Assembly (NCBI GenBank): GCA_902826155.1
Contig: CADEDU010000018.1
Location: 39,966-80,588, forward strand
Direction: 5' to 3'
DNA length: 40,623 nt
From: an uncultured beta proteobacterium
GTDB lineage: Bacteria > Pseudomonadota > Gammaproteobacteria > Burkholderiales > SG8-39
Part shown: positions 9,204 through 17,305 of the stretch, piece by piece
How positions within the stretch are numbered: the stretch's first letter is position 1
Layout of the letters: each line of letters opens with the position of its first letter
The notes under the pieces: generated by a model
The model's database searches: none
Told to the model about the DNA's origin: nothing
Seen by the model: the letters and a program-made list of their open reading frames with translations, nothing else
Position numbers and translations under genes: made by a program

Positions 9204-9241
9204 CCCGGTCGCGCCGACCGGGCGGCATCGCTCCGATGCCG
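9204..9241 (+). promoter_or_regulatory. Two abutting hairpins between binding-protein and permease genes
   Basis: Hairpin 1 is CCCGGTC (9204-9210), loop GCGCC, GACCGGG (9216-9222). Hairpin 2 starts at the next base: CGGCATCG (9223-9230), loop CTC, CGATGCCG (9234-9241). Both stems are perfect. They lie in the 100-bp gap after the binding-protein stop and end 13 bases before the AGGA that serves the GTG start at 9266. Binding proteins are needed in excess over permeases; 3' hairpins that stabilise the first cistron or cause partial termination are a known way to get this. Confidence 0.6.
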
Positions 9242-9265
9242 GCCCCGGCCATCCAGGACTGATTC

Positions 9266-10135
9266 GTGGATTTCCAACTCCTGCTCGAGGCGCTCGTCTC
9301 GGGCGTGCTGCTCGGTTGTTTCTATGCCGCGGTGAGCCTCGGGCTCTCGGTGTCGTTCGGGCTGCTCGACGTGCCGCACATCGCGCACCCGGCATTCCTG
9401 GTGCTCGGCGCGTTCGGCGCCTATCTGCTCGGCCAGTACGGAATCGATCCGCTGGTTGCCGGATTCCTGCTGATGCCGGTGTTCTTCGTATTCGGCCTGG
9501 CCGTGTACCAGTTCTACTACGCCACGTTCGAGAAGCGCGGAACCGACCAGGGCCTGCGCGGCATCGCGTTCTTCTTCGGCGTGGCCTTCATCGTCGAGAT
9601 CGTGCTGGTCATGCTGTTCGGCGTCGATCAGCGGCTGGTCGAAGCGCCCTACATCGGCGAGAGCTTGGAACTGGGCGAGATCCGGATCCCGTATCGCATG
9701 CTGGTGGCATTCGGGGTCGCAGTGCTGTTGATGATCTCGCTCACGCTGTACCTCAAGCGCACGTTCACAGGACGCGCGATCCAGGCGGTGGCGCAGGACG
9801 AAGGCGCGCTGCGGCTGATGGGCGCAGATCCGGTCCGCATCAAGCGCCTGGCGTTCGGCATCGCCACCGGCGTGACCGCGCTGGCCGGTGCGTTGCTGAT
9901 CATCGTCGGCCCGGTCGAGCCCGGTCTGGGACGGCTCTACATCGGGCGCACCTTCTGCGTCGTCGTGCTCGCCGGTCTGGGCAGCATCCCCGGCACGCTG
10001 GTCGCCGGTCTGATCCTGGGCATCGCCGAATCCCTGGTACTCACCACCGCCGGTGCAGCCTGGGCGCCCGCTGTGGCGTTCGGCATTCTGCTGGTAATGC
10101 TGGCGGTGCGGCCAGCCGGACTGTTCGGACGCTGA
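9266..10135 (+). CDS. ABC transporter I permease, LivH type
   Basis: A 289-residue inner-membrane permease with about eight hydrophobic segments. The family hallmarks are present: FYAAVSLGLSVSFGLLDVPHIAHPAF near the N-terminus (here written across residues about 20-46) and, near the C-terminus, GLGSIPGTLVAGLILG. It pairs with the LivM-type permease to form the translocation channel. Translation begins at GTG 9266, with AGGA (9255-9258) seven bases ahead. It is 2 bp from the next gene and separated from the binding-protein gene by the twin hairpins. Confidence 0.93.
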   Translation: MDFQLLLEALVSGVLLGCFYAAVSLGLSVSFGLLDVPHIAHPAFLVLGAFGAYLLGQYGIDPLVAGFLLMPVFFVFGLAVYQFYYATFEKRGTDQGLRGIAFFFGVAFIVEIVLVMLFGVDQRLVEAPYIGESLELGEIRIPYRMLVAFGVAVLLMISLTLYLKRTFTGRAIQAVAQDEGALRLMGADPVRIKRLAFGIATGVTALAGALLIIVGPVEPGLGRLYIGRTFCVVVLAGLGSIPGTLVAGLILGIAESLVLTTAGAAWAPAVAFGILLVMLAVRPAGLFGR

Positions 10136-10137
10136 CC

Positions 10138-11109
10138 ATGGCGACGCTTCGCCCTACCAATCGCTGGTTCTATCTCGGCGCGGCCATCATTCTCGCGCTC
10201 ACCTACGCCCTCACCCGCGCGGTTCACACCGAGTACGTATTCTTCGCCAGCTACGTCGTCGTGCAATTCATCGTGCTGGCTACCGCCTGGAACATCCTCG
10301 GCGGCTACGCGGGCTACGTGAACTTCGGCTCCGGGGCGTTCTTCGCCGTCGGCGCGTATACCGGGGTGTTCCTGTTCAAGTGGCTCGGTGCTCCGATCGT
10401 GGTGCAGATCGTCGCCGGGGCGATCGTCGCCGGGTTGCTGGGCCTCGCCGTCGGCGCGATGAGCCTGCGCCTGCGCGGTATCTACTTCTCGATCGCCACC
10501 ATCGCCATCGCCATCATCCTCGAGACGGCCATCGTCAACTGGCCGTATGTCGGCGGCGCCAAGGGGCTGCCGATCGATCCGGCGCTGCGTCCGCCGCCGC
10601 CGGCGCTGTTCCAGACCAATCTGGAATGGGTGTTCTTCCTGATGGTGGTGCTGGCGCTGATCGCGGTATTCATCGCGCGCTATGTCGAAACCTCCTGGAT
10701 CGGCCGCGGCCTGCGCGCGATTCGCGACAACGAAGAGGCCGCCGAATGCACCGGCGTACCGACGCTGCGGTTGAAGCTGTTCGCCGCCACGCTGTCGGGC
10801 GCGCTCATGGGCGCGGCCGGTGCGCCCTTCGCGCAATACCTGTCGTTCATCGAACCGACCTCGGTGTTCAACCTGAACTACGCGGTGTCGGCGCTGGCGA
10901 TGCCGATCATCGGCGGCATGCAGCACTGGCTCGGACCGGTCATCGGCGCGATCCTGCTCGGCACGGTGCAGCAGGTCGTCACGGTCACGATCTCCTCCGA
11001 GCTGAACGTGCTGGTCGTCGGTGTGCTGCTGGTGCTGTTCGTCGTCGCCGCACCCGAAGGGATCATCGGACTGGTGGCCAGGTTGCGCGGCAAGCGGGGG
11101 CGCTCATGA
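10138..11109 (+). CDS. ABC transporter I permease, LivM type
   Basis: A 323-residue inner-membrane permease, partner of the preceding LivH-type protein. It shows the LivM pattern: NILGGYAGYVNFGSGAFFAVGAYTG early, SLRLRGIYFSIATIAIA in the middle and GLRAIRDNEEAAECTGV before the last helices. The frame stays open far upstream, to 9169, but that part is an out-of-frame shadow of the LivH gene. ATG 10138 is two bases after the LivH stop and opens with the first membrane segment. Its stop overlaps the ATPase start in an ATGA. Confidence 0.93.
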   Translation: MATLRPTNRWFYLGAAIILALTYALTRAVHTEYVFFASYVVVQFIVLATAWNILGGYAGYVNFGSGAFFAVGAYTGVFLFKWLGAPIVVQIVAGAIVAGLLGLAVGAMSLRLRGIYFSIATIAIAIILETAIVNWPYVGGAKGLPIDPALRPPPPALFQTNLEWVFFLMVVLALIAVFIARYVETSWIGRGLRAIRDNEEAAECTGVPTLRLKLFAATLSGALMGAAGAPFAQYLSFIEPTSVFNLNYAVSALAMPIIGGMQHWLGPVIGAILLGTVQQVVTVTISSELNVLVVGVLLVLFVVAAPEGIIGLVARLRGKRGRS

Positions 11110-11834
11110 GCGGCGCAATCCTGGAGGCGACGAACATCGTCAAGCGCTTCGGCGGATTCACGGCGTTGTCCGAAGTGAACGTGTCGATCCGTGCCGGCGA
11201 ACGCTTCGGCTTGATCGGCCCAAACGGATCGGGCAAGACGACGCTCATCAACTGCATCTCCGGCGCGCTGCGCAACGACGCCGGTTCGATCGTGTTTCAG
11301 GGCGCGGAAATCTCCAAACTGCCGGCGTACAAGCGCACCCGCCTGGGGATCGCGCGCAGTTTCCAGATCCCGCGCCCGTTCCGCAGCATGTCGGTGCTGG
11401 AAAATCTGATCGTCCCGCTGGAGTACGTGGTGCATCGCGGCTCGCTCCACACCGCCGACACCGAAGGCGAAGCGCGCGAGATCCTGCGCCAGATGGGCCT
11501 GGCCGACAAAGCCGATGCGCCCACCGCGCAGCTCTCACAGGTCGAGTTGCGCAAGATGGAACTCGCGCGCGCGATGGCCGCCCGTCCGAAGCTGCTGATC
11601 TCCGATGAAGCGATGGCCGGCCTGTCGGGCTCGGAGATCGACGAGGTGCTGGCGATCCTGTTCAAGCTGAACGAATCGGGCATCACCATCATCATGATCG
11701 AGCACATCATGCAGGCGGTGATGCGTTTCTCCGAGCGCGTGGTGTGCCTGGACGCGGGCAGGATCATCTGCGAAGGCTCGCCCAAGGACGTCGTGGCCAA
11801 TCCCGACGTGCAACGCGCCTATCTGGGCGTCTGA
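11106..11834 (+). CDS. ABC transporter I ATP-binding protein, LivG type
   Basis: A 242-residue cytoplasmic ATPase. Walker A is GPNGSGKT at residues 38-45, Walker B LLISDE at about 163-168, and the switch His is residue 200 (MIEH). The signature loop is unusual: LSQVE at 143-147 where LivG proteins normally have LSYGQ or LSGGQ, and DEAMAGL replaces the common DEPxAGL. The protein ends in the normal AYLGV. It may form a catalytically asymmetric dimer with the LivF-type partner, whose motifs are intact. It starts at ATG 11106, overlapping the LivM stop. Confidence 0.93.
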   Translation: MSGAILEATNIVKRFGGFTALSEVNVSIRAGERFGLIGPNGSGKTTLINCISGALRNDAGSIVFQGAEISKLPAYKRTRLGIARSFQIPRPFRSMSVLENLIVPLEYVVHRGSLHTADTEGEAREILRQMGLADKADAPTAQLSQVELRKMELARAMAARPKLLISDEAMAGLSGSEIDEVLAILFKLNESGITIIMIEHIMQAVMRFSERVVCLDAGRIICEGSPKDVVANPDVQRAYLGV

Positions 11835-11836
11835 CC

Positions 11837-12568
11837 ATGGCGATCAAACTCACCATCAGCAACGTCGAAGCCGGCTATGGCGCGGTGCGCGCACTGCTCG
11901 GCGTATCGCTCGACATCAACCAGGGCGAAACCGTCGCGTTGCTCGGTACCAATGGCAACGGCAAGAGCACGCTGATGAAGTGCCTGATGGGGATGGTGCG
12001 CCCCACCAAAGGCTCGATTCGCTTGGAAATCGACGGGCAATCGCACGAGCTCGTCGGCATGCCCACCGAGGCGATCGTCAATCTGGGCGTGGCGATCGTG
12101 CCCGAAGGCCGGCGGCTGTTTCCGAAGCTCACGGTGGAGGAGAACCTGCTGCTGGGCGCGTTCCGGCCGCTCGCCCGCGCCGAGATCAGCCGCAATCTCG
12201 AGTTCTGCTACACCAGCTTCCCGGTGCTCAAGGAACGCCGCACGCAGCTGGCCGGCAGCATGTCCGGCGGCCAGCAGCAGATGCTCGCGATCGCACGCGC
12301 CCTCATGTCCGCACCGAAGCTGCTGCTGGTCGATGAGCCCTCGGTGGGGCTCTCGCCACTGCTGGTGAGTCAGACCGTCACGCAGATCGGCGAGCTGAAG
12401 AAGACCGCCGGCCTGACCGTGCTCATGGCTGAGCAGAACTTCCAGCAGGCGATCCGCATCGCCGATCGCGGCTACATCATCGTGCACGGCGAGATCGTGT
12501 TCGAGGGCAAGAACGTCGATGCGCTCCGCAACAACGATCTGGTGAAAAGCTACTATCTCGGCGCCTGA
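11837..12568 (+). CDS. ABC transporter I ATP-binding protein, LivF type
   Basis: A 243-residue ATPase with complete motifs: Walker A GTNGNGKST (37-45), signature MSGGQ (142-146), Walker B LLLVDEPS (162-169). The segment VPEGRRLFPKLTVEENLLLG is typical of LivF. Together with the LivG-type subunit it powers transporter I. ATG 11837 lies two bases after the previous stop; an in-frame upstream extension to 11744 is a shadow of that gene. The next gene, the VOC dioxygenase, starts 36 bp later and looks co-transcribed. Confidence 0.94.
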   Translation: MAIKLTISNVEAGYGAVRALLGVSLDINQGETVALLGTNGNGKSTLMKCLMGMVRPTKGSIRLEIDGQSHELVGMPTEAIVNLGVAIVPEGRRLFPKLTVEENLLLGAFRPLARAEISRNLEFCYTSFPVLKERRTQLAGSMSGGQQQMLAIARALMSAPKLLLVDEPSVGLSPLLVSQTVTQIGELKKTAGLTVLMAEQNFQQAIRIADRGYIIVHGEIVFEGKNVDALRNNDLVKSYYLGA

Positions 12569-12604
12569 CGCCCCCCGGGCGCCGGTCAAACCCCGGAGAC
12601 TCCG

Positions 12605-13537
12605 ATGAGCATCCAAGGCATCGACCGCGTCGTCTTTGGCGTCGAAGATCCGCAACGCTGCCGCCAGTTCTATCTCGACTGGGGCCTCAAGCTCGTACGC
12701 GAGCAAGGCGATGCGATCGACTTCGAGTCGCTCAACGGTTGCGAAGTGCTGGTGCGCCGCCATGACGATGCGCAACTGCCACCGGCGATCGAGCCGGGCT
12801 CGACGGTGCGCAGCGTGACCTGGGGCGTCGACGCCGCAGCCGATCTCGACCGGCTGCGCCAGTCGCTTGGCGCCGATGGCCAGTTCGATGGTTCCAATCA
12901 GGTCCTGCGCACCACCGACCCCAACGGTCTGGCGCTCGAATTCCGCGTGAGCCGCAAACGTGCGGTCGACATGGTCGGCGTGCCGGTCAACGTGTGGGGC
13001 AAGGTCGGCCGCGCGATCAATCAGCGCAGTACCGTGTACGAGCGCGCGGAGCCGATGGAGATCGGGCACGTCGTGTTCTTCACCGACAATCTCGCGGCGA
13101 TGGAGCGCTTCTACGTCGAGCGCCTCGGCTTCAGCGTGTCCGATCGCTATCCGGGTCGCGGCCTCTTCCTGCGCTGCTCGGCACGCGGCGGTCATCACGA
13201 CCTGTTCTTCCTGCAACTGCCGCAGCCCAAGCGCGGAGTGAATCACGTCGCGTTCGCTGTGCGTGACATCCACGAGGTATTCGGCGGTGGCCTGCACATC
13301 AGCCGGCGCGGCTGGGAAACCGAGATCGGCCCTGGTCGCCATCCGATCTCGTCGGCCTACTTCTGGTACGTGAAGAACCCGGCGGGCGGATTGGCCGAGT
13401 ACTACGCCGACGAAGACGAGCTCGACGCGAGCTGGACACCACGTGAATTCCAGCCGTCACCGGAGATGTTCGCGGAATGGGCAGTGGTCGGCGGCATCGA
13501 CGGCAACTCGCGCCGTGTCAAGGCCTCCGGCGGCTGA
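12605..13537 (+). CDS. Two-domain VOC family dioxygenase (extradiol type)
   Basis: A 310-residue protein with two vicinal-oxygen-chelate domains, about residues 5-115 and 150-270. The C-terminal domain has the full set of residues expected of type I extradiol ring-cleavage enzymes: metal ligands His155 (IGHVVFF), His214 (VNHVAFAV) and Glu265 (GLAEYYAD), plus His198, His246 and Tyr255. Their spacing closely matches catechol 2,3-dioxygenases. It probably cleaves a catechol-like substrate with Fe(II), but some relatives act on other compounds. GGAG lies six bases before the ATG. The position directly after a five-gene transporter suggests the imported compound, or a product of it, is the substrate. 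Confidence 0.83.
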   Translation: MSIQGIDRVVFGVEDPQRCRQFYLDWGLKLVREQGDAIDFESLNGCEVLVRRHDDAQLPPAIEPGSTVRSVTWGVDAAADLDRLRQSLGADGQFDGSNQVLRTTDPNGLALEFRVSRKRAVDMVGVPVNVWGKVGRAINQRSTVYERAEPMEIGHVVFFTDNLAAMERFYVERLGFSVSDRYPGRGLFLRCSARGGHHDLFFLQLPQPKRGVNHVAFAVRDIHEVFGGGLHISRRGWETEIGPGRHPISSAYFWYVKNPAGGLAEYYADEDELDASWTPREFQPSPEMFAEWAVVGGIDGNSRRVKASGG

Positions 13538-13579
13538 GCATTGCACCGAGTCGAGCGGGACGCATCCGGAGGAGCATCC

Positions 13580-14794
13580 TTGAACCGCATCGTCATCATC
13601 GGCGCAGGACAGGCCGGCGGCTGGGTCGCCAAGACGCTGCGCGCTGAAGGCTTCACCGGCGAGATCGCCTTGATCGGCGACGAACCGCATCCGCCGCACG
13701 AGCGTCCGCCGCTGTCCAAATCAGTCCTGATGGGCGAGCAGCCGGCGAGCAGTTGCCATCTGTTCCCTGAGGATTTCGTCGCCACTGAACGCATCGACCA
13801 TCACCAGGGCGTGTCGGCAGTGCGCATCGACCGAGCCGCACGCACGGTCGAATGCGGCAACGGCGCCACCCTCGCTTACGACAAGCTCGTCCTCGCCACA
13901 GGCGCGCGCGTGCGCAAGCTCACACTGCCCGGCGCCGAGCACGCGCTGTATCTGCGCAGCATCGCCGACAGCGCCGACCTCAAGGACCGGTTCAGCCGCG
14001 CGCAGCACGTCACGATCGTCGGCGCCGGATGGATCGGGCTCGAAGTCGCCGCCGCCGCACGCAAGCTCGGACTCGCCGCGACCGTGCTCGAAGCACTCCC
14101 GCGGGTCTGCGCGCGAAGCGTGCCGGCTGAAGTCAGCGACCTGCTCGCCGGCCTACATCGGGAGCATGGCGTCGATCTGCGCCTGGAGTGCGGTATTTCA
14201 GGCATCGCGTCCGATGGATCACGCCTGAGCGTCCAGCCGGCAACGGGCGCGGCGTTCGCGACCGACGTCGTGGTCGCGGGTATCGGCGTGCTGCCCAACG
14301 TCGAGCTCGCACAGGCCGCTGGCCTTGCCATCGACAACGGCATCGTGGTCGACGAACACGGGCGCACCAGCGACCCGAGCATCTCCGCGGCAGGTGACGT
14401 CACGCTGCACCCGAACCGTCTGCTCGGTCGCACGCTGCGACTGGAATCGTGGGCGAACGCGCAGAACCAGGCGATCGTCGTCGCGAAGGCGCTCATGGAC
14501 AAGTCGGAAGGCTATGCAGAGTTGCCCTGGTTCTGGAGCGACCAGTACGACGTCAATCTGCAGATTCTTGGTCAGCCGCAGCGCTGGACGCAGCCCGTTG
14601 TGCGTGGCGATCTGGCCACGCGGCGCGCCAGCCTGTTCTATCTGAGCGAAGGCAAGATCGAAGCCGTCATCGCGATCAACGCCGCGCGCGATCTGAGCAT
14701 CGCCCGTCGACTGATCCAACGCGGCATCAGTGTGAGCGCCGAGCGGCTGGCCGATCCCGCGACGAAACTCGACGCGCTACTCAAGGCGGGCTGA
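13580..14794 (+). CDS. FAD-dependent ferredoxin/rubredoxin reductase
   Basis: A 404-residue NAD(P)H:ferredoxin reductase of the type that serves ring-hydroxylating dioxygenases and cytochromes P450. The FAD site is IIGAGQAGG (about residues 6-14), followed by HERPPLSKSVL. The NADH site is VGAGWIGLE (147-155), with Glu171 at the end of the next strand, which favours NADH. The C-terminal FAD motif is ISAAGDV (268-274), then LPWFWSDQYD (315-324). The best start is TTG 13580, with GGAGG seven bases upstream; a longer TTG at 13541 lacks this. No ferredoxin or oxygenase gene is adjacent, so its partner must be elsewhere. Confidence 0.9.
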   Translation: MNRIVIIGAGQAGGWVAKTLRAEGFTGEIALIGDEPHPPHERPPLSKSVLMGEQPASSCHLFPEDFVATERIDHHQGVSAVRIDRAARTVECGNGATLAYDKLVLATGARVRKLTLPGAEHALYLRSIADSADLKDRFSRAQHVTIVGAGWIGLEVAAAARKLGLAATVLEALPRVCARSVPAEVSDLLAGLHREHGVDLRLECGISGIASDGSRLSVQPATGAAFATDVVVAGIGVLPNVELAQAAGLAIDNGIVVDEHGRTSDPSISAAGDVTLHPNRLLGRTLRLESWANAQNQAIVVAKALMDKSEGYAELPWFWSDQYDVNLQILGQPQRWTQPVVRGDLATRRASLFYLSEGKIEAVIAINAARDLSIARRLIQRGISVSAERLADPATKLDALLKAG

Positions 14795-14799
14795 GCGTC

Positions 14800-14842
14800 G
14801 AGCTGCGACAGCTCCCGCGTCGCGGGAACTCGCGAGCGCGAG
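14800..14842. terminator. Three consecutive short hairpins between convergent genes
   Basis: The 97-bp gap between the ferredoxin reductase and guanine deaminase stops holds three perfect short inverted repeats in a row: GAGCTG-CGA-CAGCTC (14800-14814), TCCCGCG-T-CGCGGGA (14813-14827) and CTCGCG-AG-CGCGAG (14829-14842). The first two share two bases, so they are partly exclusive. There is no T-tract. The likely role is transcription end or mRNA 3' protection for both genes. Confidence 0.4.
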
Positions 14843-14891
14843 TACATCACCGCCATCCGCGCGTCGATCGAGCAATTTCAATCGCCTGGTT

Positions 14892-16208
14892 TCAATCGCG
14901 CGCGTAGACGCATTCGCCGAGCAGATGGGTGCGCGCGATCGCGCGATCGTCACCCAGCATCATCAGCGCGAACAATTGCTCGGGCAGCGACTCGCAGCGC
15001 TCGATGCGCCGCGCCAGCAGCGGCGTGGCGCGTAGATCAATCGCGATGAAATCGGCCTCCTTGCCCGGCTCGAAGTTGCCGATGTACCGATCCAGATCGA
15101 GCGCGGCGGCCCCGCCGAGCGTCGCGAGGTAGAACGCGCGCAGCGGCGCAAGGCGCGGCCCCGTGAGCGCCACGACCTTGTACGCCTCGCTGAGCGTGCG
15201 CAGCATGCTGAAACTGGTGCCACCGCCAACGTCGGTGCCGATGCCCACCCGCGTGTTGTGTCGACGCGCCGCTTCGAGATCGAACAGGCCGCTGCCCAGG
15301 AACAGATTCGATGTCGGACAGAACGCCATCGCGCTGCCGGTGTCGCCCATGCGCGCCCGATCGGCGTCATCCAGATACAGGCAATGCGCATAGACGCTGC
15401 GTGCGCCGAGCAGCTTGAAACGCTCATAGACATCGAGGTAGCTGCGGCAGCTGGGGAACAAGCTCGATACCCACGCCACTTCGTCGCGGTTCTCGGCCAG
15501 GTGCGAGTGCATGTACACGCCGGGATGATCGGCGAACAACTCCCCGGCGCGCTCGAGCTGCTCGATCGATGATGTCGGCGCGAATCGCGGCGTCACGGCA
15601 TAGGCGAGCCGATCGCGGCCGTGCCAGCGCTTGATCAACGCTTCGCTGTCGCGATGGCCACCCGCTGCGGTATCGCGCAGGAACTCCGGCGCGTTGCGAT
15701 CCATCATCACCTTGCCGGCGATCAGGCGCATGTGTCGCGCCTGGGCCCGCTCGAACAGCGCGTTCACCGACTCCGGATGAATCGTCGCGAACGTGCAGGC
15801 GGTGGTGGTGCCGTTGCGCAGCAGCTCGTCGATGAAGAACGCCGCCACTTCGCCCGCGTGCTGCGCGTCGGCAAAGCGCTGTTCAGCGGGAAAGGCGTAA
15901 CGCTCGAGCCAGTCGAGCAACTGCTCGCCGTAGGAGGCGATGATGTCGGTCTGCGGATAGTGCACATGCACGTCGACGAAGCCCGGCAGCAGCAGTCGAT
16001 CGCGATAGTCGATGACGCTGGTGCCGGCGGGCAGCGCAGGCAGCAGTTGTGCCGCCTCGCCGACGCGCTCCACCTTGCCGTCACGCACCAGCAGGAGGCC
16101 GTCGGCGAAGTACTCGTAGGCGTGCGACGCATCGGCAACCGTCGCCGGATCTCGCTTGAAATGCAGGATCGCGCCGCGATACGCGCGCACCGTCGCACCC
16201 TGGGTCAC
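14892..16208 (-). CDS. guaD: Guanine deaminase
   Basis: A 438-residue amidohydrolase that converts guanine to xanthine and ammonia. Metal ligands and motifs are all visible: GFVDVHVHYPQ (His81, His83), HSHLAEN (His236), YAHC (His275), FCPTSNLFLGSG (296-307) and the catalytic/metal Asp326 in GIGTDVGGGTSFSML. Length and motifs match bacterial GuaD. It starts at GTG 16208 and overlaps the xdhC stop by 4 bp (GTGA). It is probably the last gene of a minus-strand group of TauD oxygenase, Bug protein, XdhC and GuaD. The xanthine dehydrogenase that would take its product is not in the window. Confidence 0.95.
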   Translation of the reverse strand: MTQGATVRAYRGAILHFKRDPATVADASHAYEYFADGLLLVRDGKVERVGEAAQLLPALPAGTSVIDYRDRLLLPGFVDVHVHYPQTDIIASYGEQLLDWLERYAFPAEQRFADAQHAGEVAAFFIDELLRNGTTTACTFATIHPESVNALFERAQARHMRLIAGKVMMDRNAPEFLRDTAAGGHRDSEALIKRWHGRDRLAYAVTPRFAPTSSIEQLERAGELFADHPGVYMHSHLAENRDEVAWVSSLFPSCRSYLDVYERFKLLGARSVYAHCLYLDDADRARMGDTGSAMAFCPTSNLFLGSGLFDLEAARRHNTRVGIGTDVGGGTSFSMLRTLSEAYKVVALTGPRLAPLRAFYLATLGGAAALDLDRYIGNFEPGKEADFIAIDLRATPLLARRIERCESLPEQLFALMMLGDDRAIARTHLLGECVYARD

Positions 16209-17260
16209 GCTGCAACCGGCGTACGTACGTTCTCGATGGCGGCACGACGCTCACGTTCGGCCAGCAACTGCGCCGCGATGGCAACGGCAATGGTTCCGGG
16301 CTCCTTGCTCGACAAGCCGGCGATGCCGACCGGGCAGGTCAGCCGCGCGAGCCGGGCGGGATCGAGACCTTTCTTCGCGCAGCCCTGCTCGAAGCTGCGC
16401 CGCTTGGTGGACGATCCGATCATGCCGCAGAAAGCGAAATCGTCACGCGCGAGCACGCGCTCGATCACCTCGAAGTCGAGCGCATGGCTGTGCGTCATGG
16501 TGATGAAGTAACTGCCGGCCGGGGCCGCCGCGATGATGGTGCCCGGCTGATCGCTCAACACCGCGCGCACGTTGTCGGGTCCCTCGGCCGGAAACTGCTT
16601 GGGGCGAGAGTCCACCCAGGTGACTTCGCACGAGACCACGCCCAGCACGCGTGCCAGCGCCTGGCCGACGTGCCCCGCCCCGAACAGCACCACCCGCATG
16701 TCGGTGGGCCGGACCGGATCGAGCAACACGCGATAGTCGCGGTCGAGCCGCGCGAGCTCAGCCGGACGCGCACGCTCGGCGAGCATTGCGCGTGCCGCGT
16801 CGATCGCCTTCTGCTCGAGCACGGCGTTGTCGAGCACACCGAAGCTGCCCGTAGCACTCACGACCATTCGGCCACTGAGGGTGTTGTCGGCAGGCGTCAC
16901 GATCACACAGCCCTCGCCGGCCTCATGCCAGCGGGCGAGCGCCTGCACCCAATCCGCCTGCGGCGCGACACGCTCGAAGAACACGTTGGCGGCCCCGCCG
17001 CACACCTGCCCCAGATCATGGCCCAGTGCGAAGCGCTGCACGCGGCGCTCGTTGGTTGCATCAAGCATGTCGCGCGCGATGCCGATCGCCTGGAACTCGA
17101 GCTCGCCACCACCGATCGTGCCGGCCACGCCATCGTGATCGACCACCATCTTCACGCCCGCATCGCGCGGCGTGGAGCCCTTGCCCGCTGCGATCATCAC
17201 CAGGATCGCGTCGCGCCCGCGCTCGCTCGCTCGCTGCAAGGCATGCAGCCATTCATTCAT
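16205..17260 (-). CDS. xdhC: Xanthine dehydrogenase accessory protein XdhC
   Basis: A 351-residue chaperone that binds sulfurated molybdenum cofactor and inserts it into xanthine dehydrogenase-type enzymes. The N-terminal XdhC/CoxI domain shows GKGSTPRDAGVKMVV (26-40), GTIGGGELE (47-55) and the cysteine-containing GQVCGGA (84-90). The C-terminal domain is Rossmann-like, with VVLFGAGHVGQALARVLG. The start is ATG 17260 with GGAG nine bases upstream. It overlaps guaD by 4 bp, a pairing common in purine catabolic clusters. No xdhA/xdhB follow; possible clients are a xanthine dehydrogenase elsewhere or the molybdenum hydroxylase at 4216-6902. Confidence 0.94.
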   Translation of the reverse strand: MNEWLHALQRASERGRDAILVMIAAGKGSTPRDAGVKMVVDHDGVAGTIGGGELEFQAIGIARDMLDATNERRVQRFALGHDLGQVCGGAANVFFERVAPQADWVQALARWHEAGEGCVIVTPADNTLSGRMVVSATGSFGVLDNAVLEQKAIDAARAMLAERARPAELARLDRDYRVLLDPVRPTDMRVVLFGAGHVGQALARVLGVVSCEVTWVDSRPKQFPAEGPDNVRAVLSDQPGTIIAAAPAGSYFITMTHSHALDFEVIERVLARDDFAFCGMIGSSTKRRSFEQGCAKKGLDPARLARLTCPVGIAGLSSKEPGTIAVAIAAQLLAERERRAAIENVRTPVAA

Positions 17261-17305
17261 GTTCGTGGACTCCGTTGCACCGACGGCGACTCGATCAAGC
17301 GTCGC

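Noticed and set aside
9169..10137. Upstream extension of the LivM-type permease of transporter I
   Set aside because: The extension lies out of frame over the LivH gene, with Arg-rich non-membrane composition; ATG 10138 fits the family start.
12541..12604. GGCGCC repeats around the LivF stop as a terminator before the VOC gene
   Set aside because: The pairing is only a repeated six-base palindrome with a 12-base loop and no T-run; the gap is short and the genes look co-transcribed.
14795..14891. Short open frames in the gap between ferredoxin reductase and guanine deaminase
   Set aside because: They only extend shadows of neighbours; the gap is explained by the hairpin cluster.
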